Of a stretch of 64,000 nucleotides of DNA, positions 1 through 8,551 are shown piece by piece. The position numbers were made by a program, and so were the translations under genes. A model generated the notes under the pieces. That model saw nothing but the letters and a program-made list of their open reading frames with translations. It did not search any database and was not told the DNA's origin. The DNA comes from Rhodanobacter sp. L36 (lineage in GTDB: Bacteria; Pseudomonadota; Gammaproteobacteria; Xanthomonadales; Rhodanobacteraceae), in the NCBI RefSeq assembly GCF_009765755.1, contig NZ_LMUV01000002.1, positions 310,001 through 374,000 on the forward strand, written 5' to 3'. Numbering within the stretch: the stretch's first letter is position 1; every line of letters begins with the position of its first letter.

Positions 1-1
1 G

Positions 2-451
2 CTCGAAGAAAGTGATTTCGGTATCACGCTTGCTCGCTGGGGCGTGCCTGACGGTGACTTCATGATGGTGCCGTTCGTCGGGCCTTCCACGGTACGCGAT
101 GTATGGCGCCTGCCAGTCGATAGCTACTTCTTTGATCCGCTCAGCCTGTATGCCGCCAATCGCCACGACAACGGTCTTCAATATCTGCCGCAGGCGATGT
201 ACCTGGTGACATTGCGTTCGCGCGGTATTGATGCGGAGAGCTTCCTGCAATCTGCTTACGATCCGTACGTCTTCCTGCGTGACGCGTATCGCCAGCAACG
301 CCTCTATCAGCTTTACGACGGCAACCCGCCGAGTGCGCTCATCCAGCAGATGCAGGGTCTGGACGACAAGAATTTTGATCCCGACGAACTGCTCGATCAA
401 CAGCATAAGTGGGAAAACAAGCACCCGGATCAAGCGGCCACCAAGCAGTAG
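2..451 (+). CDS. mlaA: MlaA (VacJ) outer-membrane lipoprotein, C-terminal part
   Basis: Only the last ~149 residues are present; the 5' end lies outside the window. The fragment reads through GVPDGDFMMVPFVGPSTVRD and a later FDPLSLY segment, typical of the conserved half of MlaA, followed by the variable acidic tail. MlaA sits in the outer membrane and, with porins, takes mislocalised phospholipid from the outer leaflet and passes it to MlaC for return to the inner membrane. It converges on the mlaFEDCB operon, so the whole Mla pathway is encoded here but on two strands. A hairpin with T-run follows the stop. The family call is secure; the N-terminal lipobox cannot be checked. Confidence 0.93.
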   Translation, partial: LEESDFGITLARWGVPDGDFMMVPFVGPSTVRDVWRLPVDSYFFDPLSLYAANRHDNGLQYLPQAMYLVTLRSRGIDAESFLQSAYDPYVFLRDAYRQQRLYQLYDGNPPSALIQQMQGLDDKNFDPDELLDQQHKWENKHPDQAATKQ

Positions 452-467
452 TTGCGTTGGAGCGCCC

Positions 468-494
468 AAAAAAAGGGCCGCGATGCCCTTTTTC
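468..494. terminator. Bidirectional intrinsic terminator between mlaA and mlaB
   Basis: AAAAAGGGC (470-478) pairs with GCCCTTTTT (485-493) around a 6-nt loop, giving a G/C core with A/T runs on both sides. It can terminate rightward mlaA and leftward mlaB transcription. Confidence 0.75.
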
Positions 495-519
495 TATTTC
501 GCCGATCCATTCGAACTGA

Positions 520-831
520 TCAGCCGATCAACCCGTCCACACCACAGACCTGCGCCAGCGCCTGCAGACCAACGGGCATGTTCACGACCTGAAGCGGACG
601 TCTGCCCTGCGCCGACTCGGCCATCACCGCGACAATGCACGACAAGCCAGCGCTGTCACTGCGCCGGATGCCTGCGAGGTCCAATTGCTTGATGCCGTCG
701 CGCGCAACCGCTGCGCGCAGTTCCTGCAAGGCATTCGCAGCGGTATCGAAACTGAGTACGCCAGACAAAGTCAGCGTACCCGGCGCACCGGATGCGAGTT
801 TGAAATCCCGCGTGCCTGTGGTCTCGCTCAT
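520..831 (-). CDS. mlaB: MlaB, STAS-domain subunit of the Mla ABC transporter
   Basis: A 103-residue STAS-domain protein. In the Mla complex MlaB binds the MlaF ATPase on the cytoplasmic side and is needed for assembly and activity. The DLAGIRRSDSAGLS segment (roughly residues 50-65) is the STAS signature helix, with a serine in the usual position. Its ATG overlaps the mlaC stop (ATGA), so it is the last gene of mlaFEDCB and probably translationally coupled. Alone, a STAS domain could be an anti-anti-sigma factor; the position decides the call. Confidence 0.9.
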   Translation of the reverse strand: MSETTGTRDFKLASGAPGTLTLSGVLSFDTAANALQELRAAVARDGIKQLDLAGIRRSDSAGLSCIVAVMAESAQGRRPLQVVNMPVGLQALAQVCGVDGLIG

Positions 832-1505
832 TTGGAACCCTTGGCGTCCTTGTCCATCGTCTCCAGCGCCTGCTCGCCGCGGGTTTCGAGATTGGAAATC
901 AACTTGTCGATGCCGACCTTGCGAATTTCCGCGTCCACCTGATTACGGTAATTGGTCACGTAGGAAATGCCTTCGATGATCACGTCGTAGGCTTTCCAGT
1001 CGCCCGAACGGCTCTTCCGAAACGCGTAGTCGATCGACACGAGTTTGCCGTCATCGAGCACGACCTGCGTGCGCACCACGGTGCGCTTGTCGTTGAGATC
1101 GCCATTGAACGGCAGCACCTTGACGCGGCCGCGCGTGTAGTTGAGCAAGCCCTCGGCGTAGCGATGGGTGATCGAGTTGTAGAACGCTTTGGCGAAACGC
1201 TCTCGCTGTTCGGGCGTGGCTTCGCGTGCGTGCTGGCCCAGCACTAGGATCGACGCGTAGTCGAGGTCGAAGTGCGGCAGGAATACCTCGTCGATCACGC
1301 TGATCAGCTTTTCCTGATTCTGCTTCAGCTCGTCACGATGACCCTCGATCGCCGTGGCCAGCTGATCGGCGATGGTCTGCACGACTTGTGCTGGCTGCTG
1401 CTGAGCGCTGTCGGCGGCGGCAGGTACATCGTTCTGTGCAAATGCGGGGGCGGCAACAACGATGCCGAAAGCGATCGCGGTGGCAAGGGCCAGTCTGCGC
1501 AACAT
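828..1505 (-). CDS. mlaC: MlaC periplasmic phospholipid-binding protein
   Basis: A 225-residue Ttg2D/MlaC-family protein that shuttles phospholipids across the periplasm between MlaA and the MlaFEDB complex. An N-terminal signal peptide (basic start, hydrophobic ATAIAFGIVVAAPAFA, cleavage after AFA) is followed by the MlaC domain with FLPHFDLDYAS and a YNSITHRYAEGLLNY region. I chose the ATG at 1505 because AGGAG lies at the right distance upstream; an in-frame start at 1535 would place ten residues before the signal peptide. Overlaps mlaB by 4 bp. Confidence 0.94.
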   Translation of the reverse strand: MLRRLALATAIAFGIVVAAPAFAQNDVPAAADSAQQQPAQVVQTIADQLATAIEGHRDELKQNQEKLISVIDEVFLPHFDLDYASILVLGQHAREATPEQRERFAKAFYNSITHRYAEGLLNYTRGRVKVLPFNGDLNDKRTVVRTQVVLDDGKLVSIDYAFRKSRSGDWKAYDVIIEGISYVTNYRNQVDAEIRKVGIDKLISNLETRGEQALETMDKDAKGSK

Positions 1506-1531
1506 GGGTAACTCCTTTTGCAAATACCGGC

Positions 1532-2407
1532 TCACTGTTTGCCGGCGGGGGTATCGGTGGGCTTTGCGTTGCCGGCATCTTTCTTGTCGCTGGGCGAACC
1601 ATTGACGAGGAATTTGCCGATCAAATCTTCGAGCTGCATGGCGGACTGCGTCAGCACCATCTCGTCGCCATTCTTGAGCGCATCGGGCGAGCCGCCGGGC
1701 TGGATCGCAACATACTGCGTGCCGATCAAACCGCTGGTGAACACCGCCGCCGACGAATCATCAGGAATCGCGTTGTAGCGCTTGTCGATCGCCATGATCA
1801 CCTCCGCATCCAGCTTCACCGGATCGGCATGCACGGTCTGCACGCTGCCGATGGCCACGCCGGCCATCTTGACCGGCGCACCGACGGAGAGTGAACCCAC
1901 GTTGGTGAAGCGCGCCTTCACGCTATAGGTGCCACCGAGATTGTCGGCCACACCGCCGGCACCAAAAAACTTGCCGAGCATTTCCTCCAGCTGCTGGGCC
2001 GGCTTGGTCATGGTCAGCGTGCCGCCGTCGGCCACCAGTTTTTTCGACGTGCCGTACTGGATACCCACGTACTGGTCGCCGAGCAGGCCACTGGTGAAAA
2101 TGGTCGCGACCGAATCGTCCGGAATCCTGCTGTAGCGCTGGTCGATGGCGAACTTCACGTCGGCCTGCTCGCTGGACGGATCGAGCGTGATCGAGCGCAC
2201 CTGGCCCACCCGCACGCCCGCAATCTTCACCGGCGCCCGCTCCTTGAGCTGGCCGATGTTGGCGAAGTGGGCATCGACCGTGTAGCTGGCGCCCTGGTGC
2301 ACGTTCGCGACCGACGTGGTCTGCGTCGCGAGGTAAACCAGCGTGGCAAAACCCAGCACGATGAACAGGCCGGTGCCGATGGCGTAGGAACTTCTCTGTT
2401 GGCTCAC
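1532..2407 (-). CDS. mlaD: MlaD, MCE-domain substrate-binding subunit
   Basis: About 291 residues. One N-terminal transmembrane helix (YAIGTGLFIVLGFATLVYLA) anchors the protein in the inner membrane. Two tandem MCE domains follow, each with the pattern APVK.AGV..G.V and a later GLLGDQYVG or GLIGTQYVA. E. coli MlaD has one MCE domain of ~183 residues, so this is a longer, duplicated version. The start is GTG at 2407 with TGAGGA upstream; the reading frame continues to an implausible ATG at 2548. It lies between mlaE and mlaC in the operon. Confidence 0.93.
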   Translation of the reverse strand: MSQQRSSYAIGTGLFIVLGFATLVYLATQTTSVANVHQGASYTVDAHFANIGQLKERAPVKIAGVRVGQVRSITLDPSSEQADVKFAIDQRYSRIPDDSVATIFTSGLLGDQYVGIQYGTSKKLVADGGTLTMTKPAQQLEEMLGKFFGAGGVADNLGGTYSVKARFTNVGSLSVGAPVKMAGVAIGSVQTVHADPVKLDAEVIMAIDKRYNAIPDDSSAAVFTSGLIGTQYVAIQPGGSPDALKNGDEMVLTQSAMQLEDLIGKFLVNGSPSDKKDAGNAKPTDTPAGKQ

Positions 2408-2459
2408 GGCAGAATCCTCAGCGAAAAACAATTGATCTTGGCGGTCACGATCCGGCAGC

Positions 2460-3236
2460 TCACATGAGAAACGCGGTGAGCACGAAATCCAGCGCCAGGA
2501 TGGCGATCGACGATGCCACCACCGTGCGCGTCGTGGCATAGGCCACACCTTCGCTCGTCGGTGGCGTGGTGAAACCTTGATACACGGCGATCAACGCAAC
2601 TACTGCGCCGAAAGCGAGGCTCTTGAACAGCACGCCGTTGACGATGTCGCTGTGCACTTCCACCACCGCCGTCATGTTCGACCAGAACGTGCCGTTGTCG
2701 ATGCCCAGCCAGGTCACGCCGACCAGATGCCCACCAAGCACGGCCATCGCGCAGAACACCGTGCAAAGCAGCGGCATGGCGATCAGCCCGGCCAGGAAGC
2801 GCGGCGTGGCGACGTAGGCGATCGGATCGACCGCCATCATCTCCATCGCATCGATCTGGTCGGTCGCGCGCATCAGCCCGATCTCGGCAGTGATCGACGT
2901 GCCGGCACGACCGGCGAACAACAGCGCCGTGACCACCGGACCGAGTTCGCGATACACCGCCACCGCCACCACCATGCCGCTGGCGGACGTGCCGCCGAAG
3001 GTCGAAAGCACGCTGTACAGCTGCAGCATCAGCACCATGCCGACGAACAGTCCGCAGACCATGATGATGGTCAGGCTCATCGCGCCGACAAACCACAGTT
3101 GCCGAACGGTCTCGCGGAAGTAGCGCAGGCTGCGCGGGATTGCCGCCAGCAAGGTGAGCAGAAACAGGCCACAGTTGCCGATCTGCGCCAGCGATTGCGT
3201 CACGACATTGTTGCCTTGCGGCGCGCGTGCGTTCAT
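2460..3236 (-). CDS. mlaE: MlaE phospholipid ABC transporter permease
   Basis: A 258-residue permease of the MlaE/YrbE family with about five or six membrane segments. The conserved stretch ELGPVVTALLFAGRAG and the following GLMRATDQIDAMEMM are the family signature. Two copies form the membrane core under MlaD. The ATG at 3236 overlaps the mlaF stop by four bases (ATGA); a longer in-frame reading to 3338 only adds sequence lying inside mlaF. Confidence 0.95.
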   Translation of the reverse strand: MNARAPQGNNVVTQSLAQIGNCGLFLLTLLAAIPRSLRYFRETVRQLWFVGAMSLTIIMVCGLFVGMVLMLQLYSVLSTFGGTSASGMVVAVAVYRELGPVVTALLFAGRAGTSITAEIGLMRATDQIDAMEMMAVDPIAYVATPRFLAGLIAMPLLCTVFCAMAVLGGHLVGVTWLGIDNGTFWSNMTAVVEVHSDIVNGVLFKSLAFGAVVALIAVYQGFTTPPTSEGVAYATTRTVVASSIAILALDFVLTAFLM

Positions 3237-4069
3237 TTCGCAGCTCCCGCAAAACCCAGCGCCTGCGCGTAGTCGCCAGCGGGATACTGGAACGGCACCG
3301 GCCCGTCCGCATCGCCACCGAAGAACTGCCTCGTCCACGGCGAGCCGTCGTTGGCAATGGTTTTCGGATCGCCCTGCGCCACCACCTTGCCATTGGCGAT
3401 CAGGAAAACATGATCGGCCACTTGCTTGATCGCTTCCAACTCGTGCGCCACCAGCACGCTGGTAATGCCCAGCGTCTGGTTGAGCGTGCGGATCAGTTTC
3501 AATACCTGGTTCAACGCCACCGGATCGAGGCCGACGAACGGCTCGTCGTAAAGAATAAGCATCGGATCAAAGACGATCGCCCGCGCCAGCGCGACACGAC
3601 GTGCCATGCCGCCGGACAGTTCGTTCGGCATCAACCGCGCGGCACCGCGCAAGCCGACCGCCTGCAACTTCAGCAACACCAGATTCCGGATCAGGACTTC
3701 CGGCAAGGCGGTGTGCTGGCGCAACGGAAACGCCACGTTCTCGAAGACATCGAAGTCGGTGAGCAACGCGGAATTCTGGAACAGGTAGCCGATGCCTTCG
3801 CGCATCTTGTACAGACGTTCGCGCGACAGCTGCGCCACGTTTTGTCCATCGACGAGCACCTCGCCCGCATCGGCGCGCATCTGCCCGGTGATGTGCTTGA
3901 GCAGCGTGGTCTTGCCGGTACCGCTTGGGCCCATGATCGCGGTGACCTTGCCACGCGGAATATCCAGATCCAGCGCGTCGAAGATGGTCTTGCCGTTGAG
4001 AACCGTGGTCAGGCCACGGACGCGCACCAGCGTGCTGTCTTCGGGCGCGGCGCGAACGGGATCGGTCAT
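3233..4069 (-). CDS. mlaF: MlaF phospholipid ABC transporter ATP-binding protein
   Basis: ABC ATPase of ~278 residues that powers MlaFEDB. Visible are Walker A GPSGTGKTT, the Q-loop region YLFQNSALL, the signature LSGGMARRVALARAI, Walker B LILYDEPFVGLD and the switch histidine in LVAHE. First gene of the operon. Two starts are possible, ATG at 4069 (used) and ATG at 4099; neither has a strong ribosome binding site, and the shorter one places the ABC fold close to the N-terminus as is usual in the family. The C-terminus carries a ~25-residue extension. Confidence 0.95.
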   Translation of the reverse strand: MTDPVRAAPEDSTLVRVRGLTTVLNGKTIFDALDLDIPRGKVTAIMGPSGTGKTTLLKHITGQMRADAGEVLVDGQNVAQLSRERLYKMREGIGYLFQNSALLTDFDVFENVAFPLRQHTALPEVLIRNLVLLKLQAVGLRGAARLMPNELSGGMARRVALARAIVFDPMLILYDEPFVGLDPVALNQVLKLIRTLNQTLGITSVLVAHELEAIKQVADHVFLIANGKVVAQGDPKTIANDGSPWTRQFFGGDADGPVPFQYPAGDYAQALGFAGAAK

Positions 4070-4151
4070 GGGCGGAAGGGTTCGATGGGAAGCATTCAAG
4101 GTAGCCCAAGCGGGGCCGGAAGACCATGCGACAAGCGCCGGACGACAAGGT

Positions 4152-4793
4152 TCAGGCGTCGTCGGCCAGCAGTTCCGCGATCAGGCCTTCATGCCGGCGC
4201 CATTGCGGGGCACTGCGCTGGCGCACGGCCCGCACGATGGCCTGCAGATCAGCCAGCGCCTGATCGAACACGTCGTTGATCAGGATGTAGTCGAACTCGT
4301 GCGCATGCGCGATTTCACCGCGCGAATTGCGCAACCGGCGCTCGATCACCTCGACGCTGTCCGATCCGCGTCCGCGCAGCCGTCGCTCGAGCTCGGTGCG
4401 CGACGGCGGCAGAATGAACACGCTCACGCAATCGGGCTTGGCGCGACGAATCTGTTCCGCGCCCTGCCAGTCGATTTCAAGTAATACATCGCGACCTTGC
4501 GACAACAGACCCTGCACGGTGATGCGCGACGTGCCATAGAGATTGCCGTGCACTTCGGCGTGTTCGAGAAAAATGCCCTCGGCAATCTCGCGCTCGAATT
4601 CGGCGCGCTCGACGAAATAATAATGACGACCGTACAACTCACCGGCTCGCGGCGGACGCGTGGTATGCGACACCGACAACGAGATCGCCGGCTCGCGTTC
4701 GAGCAGCGCGTTGACCAACGTCGACTTGCCTGCGCCGGATGGCGCGGCCACCACGAACAGGGTGCCTTCGATCGGTTCGACATTCATGTTCAT
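4152..4793 (-). CDS. gmk: Guanylate kinase
   Basis: 213 residues, the normal length. It phosphorylates GMP to GDP with ATP in the cytosol. The P-loop is APSGAGKST; the GMP-binding segment contains SVSHTTRPPRAGE and YYFV, followed by GIFLEHAEVHGNLYGTS and LEIDWQGA. All key elements are intact. An in-frame second ATG lies two codons in. In related genomes gmk usually follows yicC; here an acyltransferase gene lies between them. Confidence 0.96.
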   Translation of the reverse strand: MNMNVEPIEGTLFVVAAPSGAGKSTLVNALLEREPAISLSVSHTTRPPRAGELYGRHYYFVERAEFEREIAEGIFLEHAEVHGNLYGTSRITVQGLLSQGRDVLLEIDWQGAEQIRRAKPDCVSVFILPPSRTELERRLRGRGSDSVEVIERRLRNSRGEIAHAHEFDYILINDVFDQALADLQAIVRAVRQRSAPQWRRHEGLIAELLADDA

Positions 4794-5023
4794 TCGATTT
4801 TGCCTGGTCCCGCGCCGCGTGAAGATTTGCCAGAAAGCTCAGACGTTCTCGCAAAGCCCACGGTTCGGAAAATCAAACTTTGATTCATCGTTGCAAGTAT
4901 AGCGATAGGCAGGGCGGCCTCCGCGTGCGGATCGCCATGATTGCCGGTGACTGCCTGCGATTCCGCGCCCACCCGTTCACTTCCCCCGGGACGATCCGCC
5001 TATTGTCCGCTTGTCCAACGGCA

Positions 5024-6145
5024 CTAACGGTTATCGGATATGGCGGGGGAAACCGGCATGGGATGGTCGTCCGGGAGAGACTGCTTCGGGATTCCCTTTT
5101 CCTTTCTGCGACCGCTTCCAATTCGCCTGATCCAATTTCGCATCGGCACTTCAACGGTTGCATAAGAAAGCGCGGACAGGACCATTGTCACCATGAGTGC
5201 CAGAGCGATGGAACGCAGGGGATGGGTTGGCATTACCGTGCGCACGTTCTCCAGGACCATGTAGTGCAGCAGATAAAACGAGAAGGAAATTTTCCCGATG
5301 AAAACTGCTGCCTTGTTCGTCAATATCCAGGGCCGCGCGCGTACAGCCGTGACGAACAGCGCCGTCGTTGCCACAAGGTAGAACGGGCTGGCCCATGCCA
5401 TCACATCCGGATGGGCAAGAAATTCTCGGGGCAAGGGAATTGCTAGCCGGAGAATCTGCGGGAGGCTGGCTACGTACGCCAACAGACTGATCCAGAACGC
5501 TGCAGTTGCAGCGGCTTTATGGCCAACCGGATCGACAGACAGAATAAGCTCGGAGCGCATTCCGAGCAGGCATCCCAGAATGAAATACGGAAGCTTGTCG
5601 TGGAGATTGATTACCGAATTGTTGCCCTTGATATCCAGTGGTACCCATGCGGCAAAGACCATGGCAGCAACCATGCCGATGAAAAGTGATGTCGGCCCCG
5701 CATTACGCGTTTTCCACAAGACCAGAAACAGCACGTAGAAGATCACTTCCGCACCGATCGTCCAGAGCACTTCATAGCCACGAACAAATCCGAGGTGCTC
5801 GAACAACTCGTGCCACGTGTCTATCGGATATACCCAGAGCGCCGCGGCCGACACGCGGATGATGAAACATCCCGCGACAACGACGAAAAACATCGGGTAG
5901 ATGCGCGCCAATCGATTGACGACGAAGTCGCGCTGCGCGCTGACCGTCGCCGGCCTCTCCATGTATAGACAGGCCATCAGGAATCCGCTCAGAACGAAGA
6001 ACAGCATCACGCCGAGTTGTCCACCGCCGAAGCCGGTCAGGGCGCCATTGAAGAAAATGTTCGAGGCGTGCGACGCAAACACGATGGCTATCGCCAGCGC
6101 CCGAATTCCGTTGAGTACCGGGATATTCCTGGTTTGCGCATTCAT
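5024..6145 (-). CDS. Acyltransferase family 3 membrane protein (OafA/YrhL-like)
   Basis: About 373 residues with roughly ten hydrophobic segments. The N-terminus has the acyltransferase-3 start LNGIRALAIAIVFASHASN, whose His is in the expected catalytic position, then LGVMLFFVLSGFLMA and VNRLARIYPMFFVVV. Such proteins move acetyl or other acyl groups onto surface sugars, O-antigen, peptidoglycan or exported metabolites; the substrate cannot be told here. A GTG five codons upstream (6160) is an alternative start. Base composition is visibly less GC-rich than its neighbours and the gene splits yicC from gmk, so it may have been acquired. The C-terminus is a basic/polar tail. Confidence 0.85.
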   Translation of the reverse strand: MNAQTRNIPVLNGIRALAIAIVFASHASNIFFNGALTGFGGGQLGVMLFFVLSGFLMACLYMERPATVSAQRDFVVNRLARIYPMFFVVVAGCFIIRVSAAALWVYPIDTWHELFEHLGFVRGYEVLWTIGAEVIFYVLFLVLWKTRNAGPTSLFIGMVAAMVFAAWVPLDIKGNNSVINLHDKLPYFILGCLLGMRSELILSVDPVGHKAAATAAFWISLLAYVASLPQILRLAIPLPREFLAHPDVMAWASPFYLVATTALFVTAVRARPWILTNKAAVFIGKISFSFYLLHYMVLENVRTVMPTHPLRSIALALMVTMVLSALSYATVEVPMRNWIRRIGSGRRKEKGIPKQSLPDDHPMPVSPAISDNR

Positions 6146-6234
6146 TGCACTTGTTTCCACGTTGCCGACACAGGCAATCGTTTCATGCCTTCAATATCGG
6201 GTTTCCCGGTCGGCTCTTTGCAGATCTTTCGGCG

Positions 6235-7098
6235 TCATTCGATGTTCTGCACCTGTTCGCGCATCTGCTCGATCAGCACTTTCAATTCCACGGCGGCGTT
6301 GGTGCTGCGTGCGTCGACCGACTTGGAACCGAGCGTGTTTGCTTCGCGGTTGAACTCCTGCATCAGGAAATCCAGCCGACGACCGACCGGCTCTTTCAAA
6401 CCCAGCACGCGGCGAGTTTCGCCGATGTGCGTGCTGAGGCGATCGAGTTCTTCGTCGACGTCGGTGCGCGTGATCTGAAGCACGAGTTCCTGTTCCAGCC
6501 GGCCCGGCTCAACTGGCTGCTTGAGATCGGCCAGACGCGTTTCCAGTCGCGTGCGCAGCGCTGCTCTAATGTCCGGCATCCAGCTGCGCACGTCGGCCAC
6601 CACGCGTTCGATGCCGTCGAGTTTGTCGCGCAGGATTTCGCCAAGTTTTTCGCCCTCGCGCTCGCGCGTGGCGGTAAGTGCGTCGAGTGCGCGATCGAGT
6701 ACGTCGAACAGGGCGGCTTGCTGAGTTTCAGGATCTGTTTCGGCCTGGCGCATGACTCCAGGGAAACGCAGCAGTTCGGTGAAGTCGACGGTCAATCCCG
6801 GGAAACGCGACGCCATATCCAGATGCAGTTCGGACAGTTCGAGCAAGAGCGCGTTGTTGATTTGTGGCGATTCGCGCTGCGAATCGCCACCCGTCCGTCG
6901 CACCGTGATATCCAGCTTGCCGCGCGAAAGTTTCGCCGCGATGCGCTCGCGCAATTGCGATTCGACATTGCGCAGGTCTTCCGGCAAGCGCGGGCTCAGT
7001 TCCAGATAACGATGATTGACTGTGCGCAATTCGCAGCTGAGCGTACCGGCGGGGCTCGTGGTTTCGGCGCTGGCGTAAGCCGTCATGCTGCGGATCAT
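6235..7098 (-). CDS. yicC: YicC family endoribonuclease-like protein
   Basis: 287 residues, full length for YicC. The N-terminal block starts [12 protein letters not shown] and continues with [18 protein letters not shown]; the C-terminal DUF1732 part holds [20 protein letters not shown] followed by a [15 protein letters not shown] end, the most conserved part of the family. E. coli YicC has been described as an endoribonuclease. The start at 7098 was chosen because the family begins MIRSMT; upstream in-frame codons are in the promoter region shared with divergent rph. Confidence 0.93.
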   Translation of the reverse strand: MIRSMTAYASAETTSPAGTLSCELRTVNHRYLELSPRLPEDLRNVESQLRERIAAKLSRGKLDITVRRTGGDSQRESPQINNALLLELSELHLDMASRFPGLTVDFTELLRFPGVMRQAETDPETQQAALFDVLDRALDALTATREREGEKLGEILRDKLDGIERVVADVRSWMPDIRAALRTRLETRLADLKQPVEPGRLEQELVLQITRTDVDEELDRLSTHIGETRRVLGLKEPVGRRLDFLMQEFNREANTLGSKSVDARSTNAAVELKVLIEQMREQVQNIE

Positions 7099-7187
7099 CG
7101 GTGCGCCCGGACGTTGGGAAAGAGCGCAATGGTAAACTCTCCGGTCACGCCTTGCCCAATTCGGCATGGCGACGCCAGGAACCATCC

Positions 7188-7916
7188 ATGAATTCCGTTA
7201 CTCGCCCCAGTGGCCGCGCCAGCGATCAGTTGCGCGCCGTCAGCATCGAACGTCACTACACGCGCCACGCCGAAGGTTCGGTGCTGGTGAGCTTCGGCGA
7301 TACGCGCGTGCTGTGCACAGCGAGCGTCGAGGATCGCGCGCCGGCATGGTTGCGCGGCAAGGGCGAAGGCTGGGTCACTGCCGAATACGGCATGCTGCCG
7401 CGCGCTACCAACACACGCATGCAGCGCGAAGCCGCACGCGGCGGCCAGGGTGGGCGCACTATGGAAATCCAGCGCCTGATCGGCCGCTCGCTGCGCGCTT
7501 GCGTAAATCGCCAGGCACTGGGCGAACGCGTCATCACTCTCGATTGCGACGTACTGCAGGCCGATGGCGGCACGCGCACTGCAGCAATCACCGGCGCGTA
7601 TGTCGCACTGGTCGATGCGGTGAATTTGCTGATGAAGCGCGAAAATCTCAAGCGCAATCCGATCGTCGGCGCGGTGGCTGCGATCTCGGTCGGCATCTAT
7701 CAGGGCATGCCGGTGCTTGATCTGGATTACGCCGAAGACTCGAACTGCGACACCGACATGAATGTGGTGATGAACGACGGCGGCGGTTTCATCGAAGTGC
7801 AAGGCACGGCCGAAGGTCATGCGTTCCGTCGCGACGAAATGGACGCCCTGCTCGCGCTCGCCGAGAAAGGCATCGGCGAACTGGTGCTTGCCCAGCGCGC
7901 GGCGCTGGCGCCGTAA
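7188..7916 (+). CDS. rph: Ribonuclease PH
   Basis: 242 residues, the standard length. RNase PH is a phosphorolytic 3'-5' exoribonuclease that trims tRNA 3' ends. The sequence opens [11 protein letters not shown] and contains [30 protein letters not shown], the RGGQ..R region ([20 protein letters not shown]) and [16 protein letters not shown] near the catalytic site. The ATG at 7188 is used; the longer frame from 7101 runs through the divergent promoter region. First gene of rph-rdgB-hemW. Confidence 0.97.
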   Translation: MNSVTRPSGRASDQLRAVSIERHYTRHAEGSVLVSFGDTRVLCTASVEDRAPAWLRGKGEGWVTAEYGMLPRATNTRMQREAARGGQGGRTMEIQRLIGRSLRACVNRQALGERVITLDCDVLQADGGTRTAAITGAYVALVDAVNLLMKRENLKRNPIVGAVAAISVGIYQGMPVLDLDYAEDSNCDTDMNVVMNDGGGFIEVQGTAEGHAFRRDEMDALLALAEKGIGELVLAQRAALAP

Positions 7917-7942
7917 ACCGATCATCGGGATTGGATATCGAA

Positions 7943-8551
7943 ATGCTTCAACGCGTGGTACTCGCCAGCAGCAATCGCGGCAAGCTCACCGAATTCGGTG
8001 AGCTGTTTGCGGGCAGCGGCTTCGACGTTGTGCCGCAGGCCAGCCTCGGTGTGCAAGACGCCGATGAAACCGGCCTCACCTTCGTCGAGAACGCGCTGCT
8101 GAAAGCACGCAACGCTGCGCAAGCCACCGGCCTGCCGGCGCTGGCCGACGATTCCGGCCTGTGCGTGGAATATCTGCACAACGCGCCAGGCCTGTACTCC
8201 GCGCGTTACAGCGGTGGCCACGGAGACGACGCGGCCAACAACGCCAAACTGTTGCGCGAACTGGAAGGCGTGCCGGCAGAGCGACGCGGCGCGTTCTTCA
8301 TCTGCGTGCTGGTGCTGTTGCAGCACGCGGATGATCCAGCGCCATTGATCGCGGAAGGTCGCTGGTACGGGCGCATTCTCCACGCCGGTCGCGGCGACGG
8401 CGGCTTCGGTTACAACCCGGTGTTTCTCCCCGAGGGCTGCGAACAGAGCGTGGCCGAAATGGATGTCGCGCTGAAAAACCGGCTCAGTCATCGCGGCCAG
8501 GCACTGGCGAAACTCCACGCGCGGCTGGCGGAACTGCACGCCTCGGCATGA
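7943..8551 (+). CDS. rdgB: dITP/XTP pyrophosphatase (RdgB/HAM1 family)
   Basis: 202 residues. It removes non-canonical purine nucleotides by hydrolysing dITP and XTP to monophosphates. Signature elements are VLASSNRGKLTEF at the N-terminus, TFVENALLKARNAAQ, LADDSGLCVE, and GDGGFGYNPVFLPEG. The ATG at 7943 fits the family start; a TTG four codons upstream is possible. It starts 26 bp after rph and overlaps hemW by 4 bp. Confidence 0.96.
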   Translation: MLQRVVLASSNRGKLTEFGELFAGSGFDVVPQASLGVQDADETGLTFVENALLKARNAAQATGLPALADDSGLCVEYLHNAPGLYSARYSGGHGDDAANNAKLLRELEGVPAERRGAFFICVLVLLQHADDPAPLIAEGRWYGRILHAGRGDGGFGYNPVFLPEGCEQSVAEMDVALKNRLSHRGQALAKLHARLAELHASA

